Source: Haemaphysalis longicornis (Eukaryota; Arthropoda; Arachnida; Ixodida; Ixodidae). From it: DNA of 64,000 nt. The position numbers were made by a program, and so were the translations under genes. Where the stretch lies: assembly GCA_013339765.2 (NCBI GenBank), contig CM023448.1:27232551-27296550 (forward strand), given 5' to 3'. Below, piece by piece: positions 10,279 to 19,049 of this stretch (the first letter of the stretch is position 1; each line of letters begins with the position of its first letter). The notes beneath the pieces were generated by a model, which was not told the origin of the DNA, did no database searches, and saw only the letters and a list, made by a program, of their open reading frames with translations.

Positions 10279-10824
10279 TTGACCGCTGCGCGCAACTCCA
10301 ATCATTCTCCTGTACGCAAAATGCAGAATTGTTACAACCGCTTCTTTGAACGCCTTCACATCTTTCAAAAATCATTTACAATTTACTGTACTGCGCTCTT
10401 GAATACATTAAGGTAAACATCTATGATATCTGTCATTCGGTTTTTTTTTCTTCTGGAATTTGGTTCTCTGCGGTTGTGTCTAACCGACTGATGATAGTTG
10501 CCGTTTTTCAAACTGTTTCGTGTCATTTTTCGTCTTATCATTTGTCTCTACGCTCTTGCCGTTGTTTTTGTTGTATTACTGTCAAACTTTGTTGCTCTGC
10601 TTGTTGTGTGGTCTTTACAATAGGCAGAGCAACAAAGCTATCTTTTTTTTATCTTTTTACTTGTACCCAGGCTCCGCCTGTGCTTTATTTCTGTTATTTT
10701 CACTACTTCAATTTCTGTGTGTCTTGTAGCTTGTTTGTTTGTTGCAATATGGTTCTTGTATTTTGTTTTTATGTAACTGTACGTGCACTCAGGCCTCTGG
10801 TGGTTCCTGGGCACGTAAATAAAC

Positions 10825-10858
<34 letters not shown>

Positions 10859-10876
10859 TATTTATTGATTGATTGT
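10279..10876 (+). mobile_element. LINE fragment E (subfamily 2), 3' end only
   Basis: Starts after the ATTATTC junction at TTGACCGCTGCGCGCAACTC, in the last codons of the subfamily-2 ORF (compare 12,730). It has the full subfamily-2 3' UTR and tail (AATAAA 10,818-10,823) followed by a long GATT tract to about 10,876. About 130 coding bases remain, ending near 10,410. Confidence 0.9.
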
Positions 10877-10894
10877 ATATTGTAATATTATTAT
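10826..10894 (+). repeat. Long (GATT)n then ATT-rich junction of E and F
   Basis: The longest TTGA/GATT run of the array, interrupted by TTTATTTATTGATT and closed by TAATATTATTATCA. Copy F begins directly after it. Confidence 0.9.
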
Positions 10895-10938
10895 CATGCC
10901 ACTCCTGACGTTTTACCGGAATCGACAGGAGTGGCATG
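10895..10938 (+). repeat. 13-bp perfect inverted repeat at the 5' junction of LINE F
   Basis: CATGCCACTCCTG at 10,895-10,907 is the exact reverse complement of CAGGAGTGGCATG at 10,926-10,938, separated by 18 bases. The right arm belongs to the LINE F sequence. The left arm sits at the junction with the ATT tract, so it looks like a foldback made during or after 5'-end joining. Confidence 0.85.
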
Positions 10939-13295
10939 GAAGAGTACATCCCTTGTTATAAGCCTGGTCCTTCCATATTTCCCCACTGGTTTTCTAAAGA
11001 ATTTCGAAGTTCGCTTAAGCTTAAGGACAGCGCCCACAAAAAGGCCAAGTGTTCTGGGCTTGACAAGTGGAAAGCGGAGTTTAGTTGGTATCGCTCACTT
11101 TGTAAAATCCTCTACCGGCGGGACCACCAGCTCTATATAGAATTATTAGAGGCTGCTGCGTCTGAGAAACCGGCAGAATTCTGGAGGTATGTACGCGGCC
11201 GTTCTAAGGCGCCTAAAGAACACGTTAGCCTGCTTAATTCAGATGGTGAAGAGGTAGAGGATGTTGCCACCAGTTTTGCTCAGTACTTTCATTCTGTCTT
11301 TCAACTGCCAGATGGCAACGACGAACGCCTATCGTTTAGTGACTATAATTTTCATACACTGATGTTTGATGAAAGAATTGTCAATGATAGCCTTCAACGG
11401 ATGAAACCATTTTCCTGTGGTGCAGATGGAATTCCAGCAGCCCTCATGAAGGCTTAGGGCAACATTTTTGTGCCTGTCTTAACTTCCATTTATGTTAACT
11501 GCTTACTTTTCGGCAAATTTCCTCGTGCATGGAAGATCGCTCGAATTTGTCCAATATTTAGGTCTGGTGATAAGTCAGCCGTTTCTAACTATCGCCCGAT
11601 CTCACTCCTTTGTGTCGCCTCAAAACGCTTTGGGTCAGCTCTGCACAAAGTTCTTGCTGCCTGCGTAACGAACGTTGTGATACCAAATCAGCACGGCTTT
11701 TTCTCGGGTCGATCGACGGTCACAAATCTTAAAAACTTTATGACACATTTTCGGCTGCAGTTGGTGAAAACGCCCAGTTGGACGTTATTTATTTTGACCT
11801 CAGTAAGGCGTTTGATGTAGTGAACCATCAATTATTAATTAACAAACTTGCTACGTCCGGTGCAGACGCAAGCCTTGTTGCCTTGTTGTCCAACTATCTC
11901 CTTGACCGGTCCTTTTATGTAGATGTAAACTACAAAAAGTCCAGTGTTTACCCTGCAACAAGTGGTGTACCTCAGGATTCCGTGCTGGGACCATTATTGT
12001 TTTCTATCTTTATCAATGATGTGTCAACAGTGTTCACAAACTCTTCTTTTCTTCTTTATGCTGATGATGTCAAACTATTTAGGCACATTATCGGTGTTCA
12101 GGACTGCTGTGCCTTGCAAAGGAATGTGTCGGAACTATCGGTCTGGTGCAGGAAAAACTGCCTAATTTTAAACCCCGCTAAAACAAAGGTTGTCAACTAC
12201 AGCCGGAAAACCCACCGTCTGCTGTTTTCCTAGAGTATTGCGGGAGCTCCTCTACAAAGGGCTGAGGAGATTAGGGACCTAGGGGTGCTTTTCGACCGTA
12301 CCCTCTCTTTTTCTCCTCATATGAGGATCATCACCCAGCGAGCGCTCCGAAGTCTTGGAAATGTGTGTCGGATTACAAAGGAATTTTCTTCTCCAGATCC
12401 ATTTCTAATGCTATACAATGCAATATGTATACCATGGTTAAAATATGCTTCTGTTGCCTGGAACGGCATCTCCAAATTTAGTAGCGAATTAATAGAACAA
12501 GTGCAGAAGAAGTTTTTATCCATATTTAAGCACCGTCATCATTATCACAGTTTTCATCCGGATTCTGACTTACCCATAGTTCCTTCCATCCCTTCCTTGA
12601 ACTGCAGACGTATGCGTTCAGAACTTACATTTCTTCACAAAATTGTTCATGCTGACCTTTCTTGCGCAGACCTGCTTAACTGTTTAGAGTTCAGTGTACC
12701 ACAAAGGCCCACCAGGTCGCATCGCCCGTTCTTGACCGCTGCGCGCAACTCCAATCATTCCCCTGTGCGCAGAATACAGAATTGTTACATCCGCTTCTTT
12801 GAACGCCTTGACATCTTTCAGAAATCCTTTACAAGTTACCGTACTGCGCTGTTGAATACAGTATGTTAAACATCTAAGATATATCTGTCGTTTTGTTTTT
12901 TCTGGAATTTGGTTTCTCTGTGGTTGTGTCTATGTAACTGATAGTTGCCTATTTTTGAAACTGTTTACTGTCATTTGATCGTCTTGTCATTTGTCCCTAC
13001 ACTCTTGCCGCTGTTTTTGTTGTATTACTGTGAAATTTTGTTGCTCTGCCATGTGGCCTTTACGACAGGAAGAGCAACATAGGCATATTCTTTTTTTATT
13101 TTTTTACCTCTACCCAGGCTGCGCCTGTGCTTTATTTCTGTCATTTTCACTACTTCAATTTGTGTATGTCTTTCGCTTGTTTGTTTCTTGCTATATGTAT
13201 CTTGTATTTTGTTTTTATATATCTATCCGTGCGCCAGAACTCAGGCCTCTGGCTGTTCCTGGGCACGTAAAAAACATGATTGATTGATTGATTAG
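10908..13295 (+). mobile_element. LINE copy F (subfamily 2), longest copy fully inside the window
   Basis: Starts in the linker upstream of RT (PSIFPHWFSKEFRSS, near 10,970), runs through the whole RT and C-terminal region to 12,869, then a ~400-base 3' UTR. The tail is CTCAGGCCTCTGGCTGTTCC with the AATAAA box degraded to AAAAAAC near 13,269, then GATT repeats. No endonuclease domain. It serves as the reference for reading C, C', E and G. Confidence 0.92.
10936..12869 (+). pseudogene. Reverse transcriptase of LINE copy F with two nonsense codons and frame changes
   Basis: Motif order: WYRSLCKILYRRDHQLY linker, SFDVATSFAQYF-like region (GEEVEDVATSFAQYFHSVF), KPFSCGADGIPAAL, SNYRPISLLCVASKRF, QHGFFSGRSTVTNL, motif A YFDLSKAFDVVNH, motif B SGVPQDSVLGPLLFS (QG changed to QD), motif C LLYADDVKLF, then the C-terminal region. 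A TAG at 11,455-11,457 replaces TAC, found in copies C and C'. A frame change lies near 11,760-11,780. A second TAG near 12,231 replaces TAC. Dead as a polymerase gene. Confidence 0.9.
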
Positions 13296-13306
13296 TACTA
13301 TTATTA

Positions 13307-13790
13307 AAGTTCCTTTACAATATACCGTACTGCGCTGTTGAATACAGTATGTTAAACATCTATGATATCTCTGTCTTTCGTTTTTTTTTTCATTGCTGGA
13401 ATTTGGTTTCACTTCGGTTCTGTTGAACGAATAGATAGTTGCCTATTTTTGAAACTGTTTACTTATCATGCTTGTGTTATCATTTGTCTCTATACACTTG
13501 TCATTGTTTTTGTCGTTTTACTGTCAAACTTTGTTCTCTGCTTGTTGTGTGGTCTTTACAATAAGCTGAGCCACAAAGTCATCTTCTTTTTTCTTTTTTA
13601 TCTGAACACAGGCTCCACCTGTGCTTTATTTCTGTCTTTTCACGACTTCAATTTGTGTGTGTCTTGTCGCTTGTTTGTTTCTTGCAATATGTTTCTTGTA
13701 TTTTGTTTTCATGTAACTATCCGTGCGCCAGCACTCAGGCTTCTGGCTGTTCCTGGGCACGTAAATAAACATGATTGATTGATTGATTGA
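13307..13790 (+). mobile_element. LINE fragment G (subfamily 2), 3' UTR only
   Basis: Starts at the last coding bases (AGTTCCTTTACAATATACCG, compare 8,672 and 12,825) and contains the subfamily-2 3' UTR and tail with AATAAA at 13,764-13,769. It is the last member of the array. Confidence 0.9.
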
Positions 13791-13803
13791 TTATTATTAT
13801 TAT
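13771..13803 (+). repeat. (TGAT)n/(ATT)n tract joining LINE G to the gypsy integrase
   Basis: GATTGATTGATTGATTATTATTATTATC. The next base already belongs to integrase coding sequence on the - strand, so this tract is the physical border between the LINE array and the truncated LTR element. Confidence 0.9.
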
Positions 13804-14582
13804 CTGACGAGCGAGAACAGCCTGTGCGATGGCGTAGCTGACGTACTGACCAGGAGAAGTTGAGGAAGGCGAGGGAAGGCTATCCAAGGGTAATGCGGGC
13901 TCCCAGCCAAAGAGCAGGTAGAAAAGAAAGTACCCTGCTGTTTCATGGCGGGTGGACATATTGGCGAAGGTTACAAATGGTAAGGTGGCACCCCAATCCC
14001 GGTGGTCGGAGGAAACGTACATAGAAAAAATGTTGAGCAGCGTGCGGTTTAGGCGCTCCGTGAGGCCGTTCGTTTGGCGGTGATAACGGGTAATCAATTT
14101 ATGGTTAGTGGAACAGGAATGAAGAATGTCGGCAATGACTTTAGAGATGCAATTGCGGCCCAGATCGGCAATGAGCTGTCAAGGTACTTCATGATGCAGG
14201 ATGACGTCGTAAAGGAAGAAGTCAGCCATGTCATTTGTGCAGCTTGTGTGTAGGGCTCGTGCTACGGCGTAGCTTGTCGCATAATCTGTTGCAACGGCAA
14301 TCCACCTATTGCCAGAAGTGGATGCAGGCAAAGGCTCCAGGAGATTGAGACCGACGCTGGCAAAGGGGACGTGAGGAATAGGAAGGGGCTGAAGGAGCCC
14401 AGCAGGCAATTTGCAGGTAACCTTTCGCCATTGGCAAAGGTCACAAGCATGAACATACTTCTTAACCAAAAGGTACAAGCCAGGCCAAAAGAAACGACGG
14501 CGTACACGAGCGTATGTGCGCGTAACAGTAAGGGGACCACAAAGTGGATGTCATGGAGTTGTTCAAGGACAGTGGAGCGCAA
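13804..14582 (-). pseudogene. Gypsy integrase (N-terminal zinc finger and catalytic core)
   Basis: Integrase, which joins element cDNA to host DNA. The zinc-binding end reads HACDLCQWRK (14,478 downward). The core shows the three acidic positions of the D,D,E triad in context: ATDYATSYAVARAL, LIADLGRN and NGLTERLNRTL. One in-frame stop (TGA at 14,181-14,179) falls just before the second Asp and separates the frame 14,478-14,179 from 14,178-13,804. The C-terminal domain is missing: the frame runs straight into the ATT tail of LINE G at 13,803. Confidence 0.87.
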
Positions 14583-14685
14583 GTGAGGGGGGGTGGGTAT
14601 GACAGGAAACAGTTCTTGGCCATTCTATGGAATGTTCTGATGGTATAAGGTGCCGTCCTGCAGTATGTAATCCCGGGAGGTTCGA

Positions 14686-15345
14686 TCAGGGCAATTTGTA
14701 GAGGCGATGGAATATTGATCGGAGGAAGTGGTCCCGGTAATTGTTAGCACGGATAGGCAGCAGTGTGGAGATGGAAAAATTACACGCCTCTGTGTCATTC
14801 GAGGCTACTTCTGGAGGATCCACGGGGTAACGCGAGAAACAGTCGGTATCACTGTGGAACCGTCCCGATTTGTGCACGACTGAAAACGAGTATTCTTGTA
14901 AACGCAATGCGCAGGGGCCAAGGCGGCTCGTACGAACTTTTAGGGATTGCAGGCAGCAAAGAACGTGATGATCGGTGATGATAGAAAACGGACGGCCAAA
15001 GAAATATGGGCGTACCTTCACCGCAGCCCACACTAGGGCGAGACACTCGCGTTAGGTTATGGAATAGCTGCGCTCGGCGACAAAAAGGCGGGGGCTGGCG
15101 TACGCGATCACGCGGCCTTCGACAGTCTGGTGTTGCACTAAGACCGCTCCTATGCTGTGACTACCGACGTCAGTGCGTATTTCGATTGGAGCATAACTGT
15201 CAAAGTGGGCTAGAATAGGAGTGGTAGTAAGCCTATGAATAGGCGTGAAAGACGCTTCAGCTTGTGGATAATCCCACGTGAAGGAAACATCTTTCTTGAG
15301 AAGGTCGCTTAAAGGGCTGGCAATATTGGAGAAATTTTGTTTCAA
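14686..15345 (-). pseudogene. Gypsy RNase H region
   Basis: RNase H, which degrades the RNA strand of the replication hybrid. Two stretches are visible: 15,345-15,052 (SFTWDYPQAEASF, PILAHFDSYAPIEIRTDV, SIGAVLVQHQ, VIAYASPRL) and 15,033-14,686 (WAAVKVRPYFFGRPFSIITD, the DHHVLCCLQSL segment, then HSDTDCFSRYP). A stop near 15,052 separates them. In this family the first catalytic Asp sits in the LxTDAS-like block, here seen as IRTDVGSH. Decayed but domain-complete. Confidence 0.82.
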
Positions 15346-16211
15346 GCAGTCGGAGTAGTAGCATAGCCCAAGAAAGTTTCTGACGTCTTTTGCGGTGTGC
15401 GGTTGGTGAAAGTTTTGACTGCGTGTATTTTAGCTGGATCGGACTACATGCCACAGGCATCCACGACGCGACCTAAAATTGAAGTTGCCGTTGGGCGAAT
15501 CTGCATTTGGATGAATTCAATTGAAGACCTGCGCAGCGGAAAACAGAAACTACCGTTGATAAACCTTCTAAATGCCTTTTAAAGGTCGGAGAGAAAACGA
15601 TGACATCACCGAAGTAACACGAGCAGGTGGTCCATTTAAGGCCATGAAGGAGAGCGTCCATCATTCTTTCGCACGTTGCAGGCGCGTTACATAGACCGGA
15701 AGACATTACGTTAAATTGGTAGATACCATTCGGTGTAATAAAGGCGGTTTTTTCTCGTCCATTTTCTCCACGGCGATTCGCCAATAACCGGAACGTAGGT
15801 CTGGGGAAGAAAAATAGGTTGCTGCGTGGACGCAATCAAGCGCATCGTTAATTCGGGGAAGGGGGTACACGTCCTTTTTTGCTATGTGGTTCAGGTGACT
15901 GTAATCGAAGAAAAATCTCCACGTATGGTCTTTCTTCTAACCAGTACTACCGGTGACGACCAGGGTCTGGAAGAGGGCTCAATGATGTCCTTATAGAGCC
16001 TTTTGTCGACTTCGTCTTGTATAATTCGACGTTCACTGCCGGATACGCGGTATGGCCTGCGGTGGATTGGGTGGGCATCACCCGTGTGAATACGGTGCTT
16101 GACCATACTTGTCTGGCCGGGAGGGTGAGGGCCAAAGTAAAAAAATGTCGCCGTAAGGGAGCACGCGGCGATAAAAGGCTGCCGTCTGCTCGTGTGAGAG
16201 ACCAGGGGCAA
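15346..16211 (-). pseudogene. Gypsy reverse transcriptase, catalytic YxDD degraded
   Basis: The RT N-terminal block reads RRPYRVSGSERRIIQDEVDK then IEPSSRPWSSPVVLVRRK (16,130-15,950). The motif A region is frameshifted near 15,900-15,840. The next block gives KTAFITPNGIYQFNVMSSGL, CNAPATCERMMDALL and the catalytic box as CYFGDVIVFS (about 15,630-15,600), where the family has two adjacent Asp. The fingers-palm end LQLNSSKCRFAQRQ follows, and SETFLGY shows the connection region. At least three frame breaks and loss of one catalytic Asp mean no activity. Confidence 0.87.
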
Positions 16212-16531
16212 TCAGTTTTTCGAATGCATTTTTCGGTGAAGGGGAGGTACAGGAACCGGCAGCACATGCGGGAGAGGCAGAAGGTAGGGTCAAGAGATCG
16301 CACTTGTCCAGTGGGGGAGGCTTCACGATAATCATGCCCCGGGAATAATTTGCGGAGAAGCGCCAAGAATAACCAAAGGGAGAGTAGTGCGGTTGTTGCG
16401 AACACGCACCACGGTGTGCGGAACGGCCACGTCTCGGCTGACTAAAGCATCAGTGTGTGGGGCAAGGAAGTAGGCACCGTCGGGAACAGGTTGATACTTA
16501 GAAAGTAGGATATTGGTAGCAGCTCGCGGGG

Positions 16532-16910
16532 TCAGACGAATGAAATCAGTAGATCAAAGCTGATGGCACCTTCTGAACTGTTGATAAGCGCAGAATGTTC
16601 TGAAAGAAAATCAAGGCCAAGAATGAGTTCACGGGGGCAGTGGGGAAAAACAGTAGACAGAGCGAGAACTTGGTGATCGGCGATGGGTACGCGGGCGGTC
16701 ACATACCAACAACAGTAGGGGAAGTTCAAACAAGCAACACGAAGAAATACGCGACTGGGCCGGAGTGGAGCACATTCTTTAGGCCGGCTGGAGAGGTTCG
16801 CAGTTATCACATATATGTTCGCGCCCGTGTCAATTAGCCCCTGTAGAGGAGCTCCATTTACAAGAACATCAAGAATATAGAGGGGTGTGTCCCAGCGCGC
16901 ACCACACTTT
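16532..16910 (-). pseudogene. Gypsy retropepsin (aspartic protease)
   Basis: The - frame reads GARWDTPLYILDVLVNGAPL followed by GLIDTGANIYVIT, a retropepsin active-site turn (D-T-G-A). A downstream ELILGLDFLSEHSALI matches the ILG(M/L)DFL block of retroviral-type proteases. It would process the Gag-Pol polyprotein as a homodimer. The protease itself looks uninterrupted, but sequence upstream of about 16,910 belongs to an inserted LINE, so its link to gag is broken. Confidence 0.85.
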
Positions 16911-16914
16911 TGCA

Positions 16915-18640
16915 CCCCCCCACATGATGTGCTGGAGGGTGGCCGATTCTCGCTTGCACACACTACACGTAGTGTCCTCGTAAAGGTCCGGGCACATGTG
17001 CCGGGCCAGGGTCGGGGTCAGCACACACTCCACCTGCAGTTGTCGAAGCCTCACCGCCTCCGCTCGAGACAGTTCTTGGTGCGGAGGCGGGAAGGTTCTT
17101 CTGGCTTCGCGGTGCCAGGCCAGGATCTCGCCGTAGTCGGTGACGGGCTCCGCGAAGTCTTGATCTTCCCCGCACGCCCCGAGGTGGCGATCGGCCGCGA
17201 CCCGGCACGTGGTGAGACCACGGGCCGCAGCGTCCGCCTCCTCGTAGCGGTTCACGATGTTCGGTGTTAGCTCCCTGCCCGCGTGGTCCGGGAACCACTT
17301 GAGAGTGATGAGTCTGGTACGTCTCCCGAGCAGCCCGCGAGACCTCGGAGGATCTTACTAGCCGCTCGGTGCCCCGCCAGACTATTCCTCGGGCGAAATT
17401 TCTGATCGCCGACTTGGAGTCGCTTAGCACCGTGCGCGTGCCCGGTAGGCTCATGGCCGAGGCGATCGCCATCTCCTCCGCCTGGCCGGCAGTTCGGGCA
17501 CGCACTGGGTGCTCGCCGTTAGGAGTTCCCCGGTGGTTGCTCGAACTGCCACCGTCAACGAAGGCGTCGCTCCTCCCCGGATACCTCGCGGCATCCACGA
17601 AGACTGCACCTTCGTCCTCTCGATGTTGACGAGCGAGCGCTAGCGCGCGCGCCGCCCGTCTGTTGTCGCCGTCCCCGTTCTGGATCGGTGTTCTTTGTAG
17701 CGGGTAGACGACCTGTTCTTCGGACCACCTCGTCGCCCAGGGGCACGAGATCGTCCTGGTCGTTCCGTCGATTCGCCGGGAGGGTAGTAGCCCGGCTCTG
17801 TCTAGCAGTCTTCTGCCCACTGCCGTGCTGCCCAGGCGGCTCAGCTGCGATGCGCGTTGGGCCTCGCTGATCTCCAAGAGCGTGTTATGTACTCCAGAGA
17901 CAGCAAGGCCGACGTCTTGGTTCCTTGTAGGAGCCGAGGGCCCCCACGTAGGCTTTGCGGATTGCCGCGTCGATTTTCTGTCTTTCGCGTTGGTCCACCG
18001 ATGGAAAGCCCCCGCGTATGCCGCATGGCTAATGACGAAAGCCTGCAGCAGACGCAGGAGGCTTCCCTTCTCTCATGCCTCGCGAGCGAGACGAAATCCG
18101 CTTACGAGACGTGCCGCGATGCCCGTCTTGGTACCCAAACCAATGGTACCGCCCGTACCATTGGTTTGGGTGCCGTTCCACGAACATACCCAGAACTCGG
18201 AGCCCCGGGACGTGTGGGATCGGTTCCCCGTCGCCCGTGCGTACGACGATGTGACGAGCCGCTTCTTGGCTTGCGCTCTTCCTGTGCCGTCCTGGCGGTG
18301 GTAGGATGAGCAGTTGTGATTTTGCGGCGAGCATCGCAGTCCCGTGCCCCGAGAGCGCGGGCTCCACGGCATCACCGCAGCTTGCAGGCCTGCTTCTATG
18401 TCGCCGTCGCTGCCACCCGTTGCCCAAATGGTGATATCGTCGGCGTACAGGCAGTGTCGGATTTTGGGATCGAGTGTCTCCAGGTTCCTGGCCACCTCTA
18501 TCATAACGAGGTTGAACAGGAACGGGGAGATTACTGAGCCTTGTGGAGTCCCCACGCTGCCCAGCTCTCGCTCTTCCAGCTTCGTTCCTCCCACCTCTAG
18601 CCGAGCTGTGCGGCGGGAGAGGAAGGCCTTGATGTCCAGT
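16915..18640 (-). pseudogene. LINE ORF2 fragment: RT, RNase H, C-terminal zinc finger
   Basis: In order: GSVGTPQGSVISPFLFNLVM (motif B) and LYADDITIWATGG (motif C, YADD intact) at about 18,555-18,420. A frameshifted thumb region follows (LLRLLQAFVISH near 18,040, then GVHNTLLEISEAQRASQL). The RNase H region (17,650-17,050) contains GAVFVDAARYPG, EEMAIASAM and VLSDSKSAIRNFARG, giving D, E and D at the expected places. It ends with CSVCKRESATLQHIMW, a C-terminal CCHC-like finger. Several frame changes. Family: I-group with RNase H. Confidence 0.8.
18130..18174. repeat. 20-bp hairpin (one mismatch, 5-nt loop) inside the LINE thumb region
   Basis: GGTACCCAAACCAATGGTAC at 18,130-18,149 and GTACCATTGGTTTGGGTGCC at 18,155-18,174 are reverse complements except at one base, with spacer CGCCC. 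It lies between RT motif C and the thumb, where related copies would have ordinary coding sequence. Confidence 0.9.
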
Positions 18641-18664
18641 CTTCGATATTGTCAATTTCTCCAA

Positions 18665-19009
18665 GTTCCGCGTCTCGGAATTTGTGCCAATTGACCAGCT
18701 TGTGCTTCGTTGTTTTGCCGTAATTCACTCCTTCGTTGGGGGGGTGTAGGAAAAGCTTGCAGAGGATTTTTGGTCGGGGTCGTCAGTGCAGCATCACCTT
18801 TCAGAGCTGCACAATATAGTTTTCCGGAAAGAGGCGGCCGGGGCCGGATGGTGACGTCGGCCGGTGAGCTTCGGGGGCCGGTTACTGGCGACGGTGAGTC
18901 GAGGACGAACCGCAAAGTCTGTAGGACGAAGCAGGGGCGTCAGCGGTGTTGGTATCACGATCGGGTTAAATTCGTCGGAAATCATTCTCGGGTCACCGGG
19001 AAGTGTAGT
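18665..19009 (-). pseudogene. Gypsy gag-pol linker between two inserted LINEs
   Basis: About 345 bases left between the RTE tail and the 5' end of the RNase H LINE. The - frame reads TTLPGDPRMISDEFNP, then a Pro/Arg/Ser-rich stretch and NPLQAFPTPPQRRSELRQN. The first four residues repeat those at the end of the gag segment at 21,780-21,791, because the target site was duplicated. No domain is recognised here; the identity comes from continuity with gag and protease. Confidence 0.7.
18999..19009 (+). repeat. Target-site duplication, left copy (RTE insertion)
   Basis: GGAAGTGTAGT, identical to 21,780-21,790, immediately outside the RTE 3' tail. Confidence 0.88.
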
Positions 19010-19049
19010 CATCTTCATCATCATCATCATCAGCCTATCTACGCCCACT

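Larger units (their letters stand above)
16905..18664 (-). mobile_element. GC-rich RNase H-bearing LINE fragment inserted in the gypsy element
   Basis: Starts in mid-RT near 18,664 and ends at the C-terminal zinc-finger-like block near 16,905, where the reading changes from LINE (TLQHIMWG) to gypsy protease (QKCGARWDTP). It is visibly richer in G+C and CpG than the surrounding LINEs. No poly-A or microsatellite tail is present at the low-coordinate side, so it is truncated at both ends. I did not find a target duplication. Confidence 0.8.

Noticed and set aside
1..13803. A CRISPR or satellite array
   Set aside because: The regular TTGA/ATT tracts are LINE tails. Between them are LINE coding and UTR sequences of unequal length, not spacers or identical monomers.
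14262..14582. A second protein frame overlapping integrase
   Set aside because: It is the shifted-frame shadow of the integrase zinc-finger region and shows no motif of its own.
16887..17870. + strand frames in the GC-rich LINE segment
   Set aside because: They are antisense shadows; long open frames are expected by chance in such GC-rich DNA.
16900..18690. Target-site duplication of the RNase H LINE in the gypsy element
   Set aside because: I compared the flanks near 16,905 and 18,664 and found no shared string longer than a few bases, so none is claimed.
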